Source: a virus
DNA: 32,098 bases
IMG/VR virus record: IMGVR_UViG_3300034418_005730
Coordinates: 1-32,098 of that record
Direction: 5' to 3' (one strand)
A program made the translations under genes and the position numbers. Of the stretch, positions 21,401 through 29,100 are shown one piece after another; within the stretch, counting starts at the first letter, position 1, and the number at the start of each line of letters is the position of its first letter. The notes under the pieces were generated by a model. The model made no database searches. It was not told the origin of the DNA and worked only from the letters and a program-made list of their open reading frames with translations.

Positions 21401-22921
21401 AGCAGCTCTATCACCTTGAGATAAAACCTCATCAATTTTGCCACGAGCCACTTCGTAAGCTTCATCATAATTAAGCCCACGTTTTAATTGTTGACCTACA
21501 AGGTAGTCTTCGGCTTGGCGCACAGCAGACTCAGAAGGCTTATAGCCGCTATCTTCAAATAAACGATAAGATCTTCGAATATATTCACCAGAGTTTTCAA
21601 GGATGGTTTCACGAAACTCGCCATTAGGTATGTTAGAATTAGCAAGACGACCAGAAAGCCTGTCAATTAACTGACGAGCATTCAATACTTCTGTAGCAAC
21701 CTCTTCAGTTACATCGTATTTATCCATTACAAAGCGTACACGAGCTTCTTGGGTTACTTGCGGATGAAAGCCTAAGTCTTCGCGTAGTGCGTTTTGAACA
21801 TTTTTGGTTGCAGTTTCTGTAGTTGCTTCATCACCTAGTGAACGTAAAGACTGCTGAAGTCTATTGGAAATATTTTCTGCTTCTTTTACAATTTGACGCT
21901 GTGCATATTGAGCATCATTAAAAGCATTAAAAGCCTGTGGGGTCCAATAACCACGAGAAGTAAATGTTTGTTGCATAAACCGACGAAGCTTGCTACTGTT
22001 TTGTTGCGCAACTTGAGCAACGCCTTGAGGAGTTTCTGAAAAAATAAGGTTAGGCTGCTCAGCCCTTAAGTTAGTAGCTTGTCGAGCATCTTTAAGATAG
22101 TCAGCAATAATTTCTGCTTCTTCAGAGCGTGTAAGTTTTGCATAACCCTTATTAAATAATTGTTTTGCTTTAGATGCTAGTTTAGCAGTCCCCATAATTG
22201 CCTCAGCACCTACGCCTATTGCAACACCTTCAGCTAAAAGTTTTGTACGTTCTTCAAGCGCAGTATCGTCTTCATTTACTGAAAGATATTCAACTAAGTT
22301 TTGAGCCATGCTTTCTGCTTCAAAAAGCTCTGACTCTGATAAAGTGTTTGCTAAAGCGTTATCACCTGTGTATAATAATTGATCAATAGCTACACCGCTT
22401 AAAATACCATTTACAATTCGAGGTGTAGCTGACATTAGTTTAGTCCCGGCAATAGCTGTGCCGCCTACTACATATGGAGCTATTTCTAATGCAGTCCCGC
22501 CCAAAGTTTCTCTAGGTAAGACTTTACCTTCAGCATCAATAACGTCTTCTGTTTTTAATCCGGGAATAAGAGGCGTAAAAGCAGAAACAAATTGGCGTGT
22601 TGTAGCTCGTCTAAAGTCGTCTGTAATAAGATCGCCTTTTTTACCTAAAGCATTAGCTACAATATTTGCAACATCCGAAACTGCTTTAGTTCCAGCAACC
22701 CCTACATTGGTTAACACACGCGCAGTATCCCTTGCAAAATCACCAAGATCCGTAGAGTCATCAGTGTTTTGCTCTATTTCTTGATCTGTGGTTAGTTTTA
22801 CTTCCTCTTCAGGCTCTTCTGTTTGACGAGAAATATGTTTCTGATATACTTCAGAATCTGTAACATCATCAGGTACATTTCGATATGAAGTCCCATCGGG
22901 AAGAGTAACTGTTCTAGGCAT
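18425..22921 (-). CDS. Large internal virion (DNA-ejection) protein
   Basis: A 1498-residue multidomain protein placed like the largest ejection protein of T7-like phages. It begins MPRTVTLPDGTSYRNVPDDV. Hydrophobic stretches near residues 140-180 and 225-245 could contact membrane, and the middle is long and helical. A TGLPYNIQAGSAFVDEEDP block lies near 1230-1250, followed by a domain with RGDAARHLAL (His 1308) and MDIANNN (1343-1349) that resembles DUF6973-type domains. The last 100 residues form a module (SAQGFLGPV, MVPTLTTKEI, GLSPFY) seen at the ends of other phage virion proteins. No transglycosylase motif was spotted. Its start overlaps the previous stop (TAATG). Confidence 0.65.
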   Translation of the reverse strand: MPRTVTLPDGTSYRNVPDDVTDSEVYQKHISRQTEEPEEEVKLTTDQEIEQNTDDSTDLGDFARDTARVLTNVGVAGTKAVSDVANIVANALGKKGDLITDDFRRATTRQFVSAFTPLIPGLKTEDVIDAEGKVLPRETLGGTALEIAPYVVGGTAIAGTKLMSATPRIVNGILSGVAIDQLLYTGDNALANTLSESELFEAESMAQNLVEYLSVNEDDTALEERTKLLAEGVAIGVGAEAIMGTAKLASKAKQLFNKGYAKLTRSEEAEIIADYLKDARQATNLRAEQPNLIFSETPQGVAQVAQQNSSKLRRFMQQTFTSRGYWTPQAFNAFNDAQYAQRQIVKEAENISNRLQQSLRSLGDEATTETATKNVQNALREDLGFHPQVTQEARVRFVMDKYDVTEEVATEVLNARQLIDRLSGRLANSNIPNGEFRETILENSGEYIRRSYRLFEDSGYKPSESAVRQAEDYLVGQQLKRGLNYDEAYEVARGKIDEVLSQGDRAAAEDYYSKVRRVNKEILKEKKDIPAEIRALMGEIEEPAENIVLTVSKLAKLTENNQFFNNLNQLGSNKYIFNKPLERDGVSYSIKISGTNSVLDGKYTTPEMLAAIKEKEVHFSAFDSGFFRNLAAIKGSSQKMKTIYSHVTHLRNASGGAQFGIANGMNPFNQANKTAQALKNSIVRGGDEELDAMYEKYLRLGIINTNVRVNEFRALLETGFESGPDTLVQKLGSKVRGYGFIEKLDKGATDVYMAVDDFYKVNAFEHELDYLKRAMPDESLDVLESEAARIVQNTFPNYDRVPKGIKALRYLPIGNFVAFPTEIWRTSVNIVKQSSKEITSGNDELVRRGQQRLAGFTAMLAAPSFVASQTAQFAGFNDDEAEALQTLSRTPWSDAPKNVVRMGDKLYTNDTQFIDSYSPLKEPIMSALDSIQSGQLRGEELESYLADAVLSATKKLLTPYVGESMVTESLREIYGAATGDGRTSTGVPVFVEGMNNTDKAIAAFTLIVDPFVPGSVSSGKGMYDAYFETPNRTTGKPKSLGAELVTNLTGARFTEFNPSDALMYKVKEYNRLKREIISSKPDYSMTANDAYEKQINRQKALYEIQQDMYEYAMAAETLLGRKDVIMLLRENDMPVKEIGFLLSGKFRPEKYSFGKTLDLIEKIDFEGQEKAQVINDIYRAYGNMMATPLMPVTPEEREAAFVEDRKKFAKGGEVIVPNAPTEPDERIDKMTGLPYNIQAGSAFVDEEDPEKRMLFNEGGFVDRIKKAGYDAAAEALGVPKEGLEWAMNIDKKYPEAERLDGRGDAARHLALGVVAQKANYPEATRFLANLREFVELDVKGGAMDIANNNKGFKIKADSYEDAERKIDKMIRNKEVLYYTPKESKSRRGYQVGGSVEDPSMYRSDGSKKSAQGFLGPVKNNVEGGTMTEVSVGMEINGQEMEVPTMVPTLTTKEIEALANMQLEGNAKNIPESIIMKAKQHALQRIEQGLSPFYQDGEK

Positions 22922-24270
22922 TATGGATTCCTAAAAGTAGTGTTGTAATCAAATGTAGTAGCTGATTGAAGTTCTTCAGCAAAAGAAAGTTTAGAAGCAA
23001 TAAATGTTTGTAGTTCTTGCATTGCAGCGTTTCTTTTTTGTGGATCTGTTTCAACTAAAACACTAGACAGCATTGCTTGTAACTCTTCAGGCTCTCCAAC
23101 AACCAACTCAAAAGTTCGAAGAGTTTTTTGATTGCGATATTCATCACGCAAGTTATCAGAGTTATTTAAATATTTTCGATAAATAGCTTGTAGCTTATTA
23201 TGTTCTGCTACTGTTTTAGGTGCTTGAATATTTAATTGTTCGTTAGTTGCCTCATCTGCAAAATTTGCAAATGCCTCAGGTCTTAATAACTGACGACCAT
23301 CTTTTTCAAAGTTAAAAATAGTGTTTAAACCTTTCATAGTGTCTAAAGAAACAGTATTATTATCAGAATTAGGTTTAAAAATAACACGAGGCTTACCTTC
23401 ATCTGTAACATTAATTTCAGTAGTTTTTTCGCCGGTGTTTATTTCGGTCTTTTCAACCTCTTCATAAACAACAAGACGATCATCAATTTCTTGTAGTTTT
23501 TGAGTTCTATTAATTTTGAATTTTTCATCAGCGCTCATTTCAACTTCAGGAAAAACAACATTTGCAATATCAAACGATCTAACTATATCTCCCGTTCTTC
23601 GATATGTAGACATAAATGTATTTAATTTTTCTGCGTTTTCAGCCATTCTACCTTCAGTAATAGCTATAACGGCTTCAGTTTCTACATCTTTTTGGTTTTT
23701 ACCGCCTATTAAATTTGCACCTGTTCTTGTAACCCATGAACCTAAATTACTTGGCGCAGCTTTTTTAGTATTTAATTCTACCATAGCAGAATAGTCTTCT
23801 TCACTTGCTACTTTTTTAGCTAAAGCAAGAGCAGGCCTATATTGATTTTCTAACCAGTCTTCAGCCATTTTTAATTTTTGTTTTTCTCGCCACTCTTCAT
23901 AAGGCCCAGCTTTGCCTGTAATGTCATCTGGTAAATTTCTTTGGAGGTATTCTTCAAATTGCGGACCCATATTTTTTAAAGTCCAATCAAGCTCGCCACC
24001 CTGTGCAGCCATTTGAGTTTCGGTGTTAAAAAGATCTGCCGTATAAGTTCTAGCTTGTTTTTGAGCAAGATTAGCATTCCAAATAGGTTCTTTTGTTAAA
24101 AAATCATTTGTTTTTGCTGCAAGACGCTCATTACCTATCTTAGCCGCAAGACCAATGCCAAGACCCAATAAAGCATTACGCTCTTCTTGCTTCCGAAGTC
24201 GTCGTGATTCTTGTTCTCTTCTTTTGCGAATGTCCGTTAAAAGAGATTCGCCAAATTGTTCAATAGACAT
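22921..24270 (-). CDS. Putative internal virion protein
   Basis: A 449-residue protein of mostly helical, charged sequence. A strongly basic coiled start (residues 13-32, RKRREQESRRLRKQEERN) is followed by a Gly-rich hydrophobic stretch (LLGLGIGLAAKIG) and then long acidic-basic helices. Its place next to the 1498-residue protein, with a one-base overlap, points to a virion protein ejected into the host, as with gp14 to gp16 of T7. No family was recognised, so this is a call from context. Confidence 0.5.
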   Translation of the reverse strand: MSIEQFGESLLTDIRKRREQESRRLRKQEERNALLGLGIGLAAKIGNERLAAKTNDFLTKEPIWNANLAQKQARTYTADLFNTETQMAAQGGELDWTLKNMGPQFEEYLQRNLPDDITGKAGPYEEWREKQKLKMAEDWLENQYRPALALAKKVASEEDYSAMVELNTKKAAPSNLGSWVTRTGANLIGGKNQKDVETEAVIAITEGRMAENAEKLNTFMSTYRRTGDIVRSFDIANVVFPEVEMSADEKFKINRTQKLQEIDDRLVVYEEVEKTEINTGEKTTEINVTDEGKPRVIFKPNSDNNTVSLDTMKGLNTIFNFEKDGRQLLRPEAFANFADEATNEQLNIQAPKTVAEHNKLQAIYRKYLNNSDNLRDEYRNQKTLRTFELVVGEPEELQAMLSSVLVETDPQKRNAAMQELQTFIASKLSFAEELQSATTFDYNTTFRNP

Positions 24271-24875
24271 TATACTTCTTCCTCTGTAACAGGCTGTGGT
24301 GCAAGCAGGCTTTCTTCAGCAGGCGCTGAGGCTTCTTCAGGTCGTGACATAAGGCTTGACATTTCTGGAACAGGTAACTTTTCAATTGTTTCTACCATTT
24401 CAGGCGTAATAGCACTTGAAGGAGTTTGACCAATTGCTGCAAGCTTTTTAATATTTTCTAGCTTTTCTTTTTCAAGCGTAGCGCCAAATACTCGCTCTTC
24501 AGCTTCATCTTCTTCTTCGCCTTGATAAATTTTTGGGTCAATCCCTGCACGTTCAGCAAGCGCTAAAATCATATAAGCAACAGGCTCAACAAGCATTAAC
24601 ATCAAGTCAGGGTTCCATTTGCCCTCTTTAAATCCAGCAAATAACAACGTTTGTACAATATCCATAACAGGCACATCTTGAACAAGAACGTCCATTATTT
24701 CTTTATAGTTTTGCTCTTCAATAAGACCTTCAAAAATATCTTCAGAAGCCTCATGAACCGAAGTAAACTCAGGAGGCTTTTCATAAGGTGCTGGGTCTGA
24801 AGGATCGCTTGTCAGGCTTTGGCCCGGAATAGGCCTACCGCCCGTTAAAACGATCTGATTATATTCTTCGTTCAT
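24270..24875 (-). CDS. Putative virion-associated protein
   Basis: A 201-residue acidic protein. The N-terminus is Pro-rich and extended (GGRPIPGQSLTSDPSDPAPYEKPP), a helical middle holds one hydrophobic segment (about 88-106), and the end is acidic and Pro/Ala-rich. Genes with this start occur in other marine phage late operons, as far as I recall, without known function. It overlaps the next gene by one base. Confidence 0.5.
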   Translation of the reverse strand: MNEEYNQIVLTGGRPIPGQSLTSDPSDPAPYEKPPEFTSVHEASEDIFEGLIEEQNYKEIMDVLVQDVPVMDIVQTLLFAGFKEGKWNPDLMLMLVEPVAYMILALAERAGIDPKIYQGEEEDEAEERVFGATLEKEKLENIKKLAAIGQTPSSAITPEMVETIEKLPVPEMSSLMSRPEEASAPAEESLLAPQPVTEEEV

Positions 24876-24888
24876 GTATTATTTTCCT

Positions 24889-26121
24889 TTAAGCTAAACC
24901 GTATTTACGCATAGTATTTATGTATGTTGCTTCATTATACATATTAGCATTAAACCCAAACGGCTGCAAACCCATAGATTGTTGATTGTTGGCTACATAC
25001 TGTACAGGATCCATTCCCATAGCTGTTCCTACCATTGGAGCTTCTTGGATTGTTGGAACAACAGTAGCGTAAGATACTTGAGTGTATGTTGGATCTGGAC
25101 TTAAACCTACAAGCTTTTTAGCGTATTGAGATGGAATATCTGTAAGTGTTGACCCTAGTTTGTCCATAGCCCTTTCTGGAAGCTCTGAAAGTTTTTGACG
25201 GCCTAAACGCATTGTTTTATCAATAAACGATTCAGGGTCTGCTGCTTTTGTAATAGAACTAAAATCACCAGAACGCATAGCTTTATTTTCAGCAGCTGTA
25301 AAATCTGGATTAAACTCTTTATCAAAAGCACTATCAAGAGAAGCTTCTGCTTGTATTGCCAGCTTACGGTTACCTACAACAGAAGGATCGCCAACTGTAG
25401 GAGGAGTTAAATCAACGTCTGGTGACAGTAAAGAATCTGGCGCTTTTCCAGTTACTTTAACCTCAGTCATTGAAGCAGGCATATCAGGCGTAGCTAAATC
25501 TGGTTCAGCAAACTGTGGTGTAGGAGGTGTAATGGCTGAAACTTTATCAGGAGTAATGTTTGCAGCTTCAAGGCGGTTTGTTTCGTAAGCACCTGTTGGA
25601 TCAACACCACCTCCAGAGAATGAATCTAAAAATGCTTGACCACTACCTGTAATTTGTTCTCCAATAGATGTAAGATTTGCCTCGCTAATGCTTGTTCCAA
25701 GTTTTGTTAAATACTCTGACCCAAATGTTTCGCCTGCTTTTAAAAGCGCAGTGTCTACACCAAGCGCATTTGCACCAGCCTTAAGTGTTTCACCTACAAC
25801 ATTTTTAACGCCTTCGGTAATTGTGGTAAAAGGTTTTGTAATGTTCGAAGCAATTGTAGTTGCTTTTGCAAGAAAATTACCAGCACCATTTACAATTGAA
25901 GCACCCACTCCAGAATATGCTTGTAATCCTCCTACTACACTTCCCCACATTCCACTTAATGCAGCTCCAATGCCGGGCAACAAAAGCGACAAACCGATTT
26001 GACCAACAATGCCAATCTTGTCCATAAACTTACCAATAGATTTAAAAGCACTTTTAATACCTTTACCAATAGATTTAAAAGCACTTTTAATACCTTTACC
26101 AATTTTAGATAAAAATCCCAT
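24889..26121 (-). CDS. Putative virion protein with N-terminal amphipathic repeats
   Basis: A 410-residue protein. The first 35 residues hold the 11-residue unit GKGIKSAFKSI twice, then a partial third copy, making a basic amphipathic helix followed by a hydrophobic Gly-rich segment (about 39-70). This resembles membrane-active peptides. The rest is Ala/Thr/Pro-rich and likely extended, with a helical stretch near 270-330. Its place between two large virion-type genes suggests an ejection protein that helps breach the membrane. TTGGAGGT precedes the start. No family was recognised. Confidence 0.5.
   Translation of the reverse strand: MGFLSKIGKGIKSAFKSIGKGIKSAFKSIGKFMDKIGIVGQIGLSLLLPGIGAALSGMWGSVVGGLQAYSGVGASIVNGAGNFLAKATTIASNITKPFTTITEGVKNVVGETLKAGANALGVDTALLKAGETFGSEYLTKLGTSISEANLTSIGEQITGSGQAFLDSFSGGGVDPTGAYETNRLEAANITPDKVSAITPPTPQFAEPDLATPDMPASMTEVKVTGKAPDSLLSPDVDLTPPTVGDPSVVGNRKLAIQAEASLDSAFDKEFNPDFTAAENKAMRSGDFSSITKAADPESFIDKTMRLGRQKLSELPERAMDKLGSTLTDIPSQYAKKLVGLSPDPTYTQVSYATVVPTIQEAPMVGTAMGMDPVQYVANNQQSMGLQPFGFNANMYNEATYINTMRKYGLA
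26030..26095 (-). repeat. Exact 33-bp tandem duplication
   Basis: Positions 26030-26062 and 26063-26095 are identical base for base, and the first 8 bases begin again at 26096. Each unit encodes 11 residues, so the reading frame is kept. Lack of third-base differences suggests recent duplication. Confidence 0.9.
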
Positions 26122-26137
26122 TATTAACCTCCAAGAT

Positions 26138-29100
26138 TTAAAGCTTTAATAGCCTTTCAACTACAGCAACAATAGAGCTTGTTGTTGTTGAGTTCTTTTC
26201 ACCACTAGCAGCCGCTTCGTTTCCAATAGCTGTAGCATATAACTGTGTTCGACGAGTCTGATCATTTTCATAGGCCTGTCGTGTATATGCTGCATTGTCA
26301 CGAGCCTCTTGCCATAAGAACTGCATTTCTGCCATACTTAGATTAAAAGCGTTCATAACATTCTGTTGATTGGCTGCATTACGAGCCGCAGTGTTAATCG
26401 TATTGGTTTGTCGTCGCCATGCAATGTCTGCTTGTTCAATAGCTTGCTGATTTGCAGTATTAAACTGTTCGCGTTGCTGATCCATTTGTGTATTAAATTT
26501 ATCAATATCTGTTGCTATTTGTGCATTAGCAAGAGATACTTGTGTAGCGTTTTGAGCATTTTGTGCTGCAATACGATTCTGTTCAGAAGTGTTAAATTGT
26601 GCCATAGCATTTGTCTGAGAAGCGTTGAACTGTTCTGTTTGAGATGCTAAACTTGCCATGAACTGATCAGCTTGTTGTTGGTTTGCAGCGTTAAACTGCC
26701 GTGCTGCATTCTCAGCCGCTTGATTTGACAACATAGTTTGCTGGGCTTGTTGTTGATTCATAACAGCCATTTGTTGTTCATTTGACAAGTTTGTCATATC
26801 CATTTGTAAGAATGCTTGAGCGTTTTGTGCCGCAATGCGTGTACGTGCATCGAGGTTTGCCATGTCCATAGATGCCATAGCCGTAGCGTTTTGCATAATA
26901 GACTGTTGACGAGCATCAAAGTCCTTCATAGTCATTGACTGCATAAATTGACTATTAGCCATTGCAGCCTGCTGGTTAGCATCAAACTGTTTCATGTCAA
27001 GATTTGCATCAATCTGAGCATTAAACATTGCAGCTTGTTGTTGATTGCTAAGATTTGCAAGGCCCATTTGTTGAGCAAGCTGCGCGTTAACTTGTGCTGC
27101 CTGCATACGCTTTTCATACTGCTGAAGCTCTGCAACGTTTTGTGCTGACATAGACTCTGAATCTGCACGATTCTTAGAATCAAGGTTTGCAAGAGAAATA
27201 CGCTCTTCCATGCTAAGACGCGCAAGATCTGCTTGCTGTAACAACTGTTCATTCTGCGACATAACTTGAACATAGTTGTTTAACTCTTGAAGACGGAATC
27301 TGTTTTCTTCAGTAAAGTTTGCAGCATCCGCTGAAGCTCTTTCTTGAAGATTTGCAAGTTCCATTTGTTGTTCATTTGCAAGATTTGCCATGTCCATTTG
27401 CTGAGCAAACTGCGCATCAGTCTTACGGAAATCAACAAGAACATTAAGGTTTGCAAGACGAGTCTGCTGTTCAGCCGTCATGTTTGCACGGGCTGTAGCA
27501 TTACGCTCAGATAATTCTGATAGCTCTACTTTTAACCTAGCATCAAGATTCGCACCTTCAGTTTGTTGATTTAGTTCAGCTTGACGTATTTTTTTATTGA
27601 CTTGTGCATTATATTCTGTTAACTTTGCTTGCTGTTCAGCACTAAGATTTTCAGACCCTGCACGATTAAGAGCTTCAAGATTTGCAAGTTCAGTCTGTTG
27701 ACTTTGACTAAAGTCTTGTGAAATAATTTGCTGACGCATTTGAGCATTTTGACTAGCTTCTTGAAGTCGGGCATTCAAGTTAGCTAACTCAACCTGTTGT
27801 TCTGCGCTAAGATTATCAGCCGATGCTTGGTTCTGTGCAGTTAAGTTTGCAAGAGTAATTTTTTCTTGTGTGCTAAGATTTGCAAGTTCTGCCTGCTGAC
27901 GAAGTTGAGTGTTTTGCGACATAACCTGTGCATAGGTTTGAAGTCTGCTTAACTCAAAACGATTAGCTTCTGTAAAGTTTGCAGAGTCTGCAGCAGCCCT
28001 TTCAGAAAGATTAGCAAGTCGAATTTGTTGATCATTTGAAAGGTTTGCAAGATCCATTTGCTGTGCTAACTGTGCGTTAGTCTTTTTGAAATCTACAAGA
28101 GTATTTAAATTAGTCAACCGCTCTTGGTTTTCAGCCGTCATTGTATCACGAGCAGCTAAGTTTTGTTCAGACAAATTCTTTAGTTCAACCTGAAGCGCTG
28201 TACTGAGGTTTGCTTTTTCCATGTCCTGCTGAAGTTCAGCCTGACGCATAGTACGATTAACTTGAGCTTGATAAGTTGCAAGACGTGTTTGTTGCTCTGC
28301 TGTTAGATTTTGAGTTGCAGAGGCGTTGATAGCCTGTAGGTTTGCAAGCTCCATCTGTTGAGCCGAAGATAAGTTTTGTACAGCTGCTTGTTGTCTTTGT
28401 GCAGACTCTTGTTGTGCTCTTTGCTGCTGAAACTGCACGTCAGCCATGCGAGACTGTTGTTCTTGTTGGGCTGTCAGTATTTGTGCTTGTTGGCGGAATT
28501 CACCTTGCTGTACTTTAATTTGCTGTGCCATCTGTGCTGTTTGAGATGCAGCAGTTTGACGGTTAGCAAGATTCTGCATACGAAGACTTGCAATCTGCTT
28601 AGACTGTTCTAAGTTTGCTTGTTGTTGATTGCTGAGGTTTTGTGATGCACGTTGCTGAAGGGCTTGAGCATTGCTCTGAGCCATTGGCAGCGCACTCTGT
28701 ATGATAGCATTAAACAACGCATCTCGTCCAACAGTAGACGTGCTGAGGCCTCTGGAGGCCATCTGTGCGTTGATTGCGTCTACAGCAGGTCTTGCCCACA
28801 TTGGAACTTCGCCATCTTCCATGCCAGCAAGAAGACCTTCCATCTGTGTAGACACAAGCGCTTCTTCTGGAAGTGCTGCAACAGCCGCTACAACTTGAGG
28901 ATCTTCACCAGTATCAAGCTGGGCTTCAACGGTTGCAGGATCTTCTGAGATTGCAGCCGTAACTTCTGGAGGCATTTCAACAACAACAGCCGCCATGTCT
29001 GCAGCAGCCATTTTACGTGCTTGGCCTGTAACGGCTTGCATTTGTGCAGCCTGTGCAGTTGGAATACCACCAATTTGGGCTGCATCGCCTACTGGCGCTT

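Noticed and set aside
26264-28672. Regular 33-nt spacing that might suggest a CRISPR array
   Set aside because: The units are diverged, contiguous and all keep one reading frame. There are no spacers between identical repeats. This is a protein repeat.
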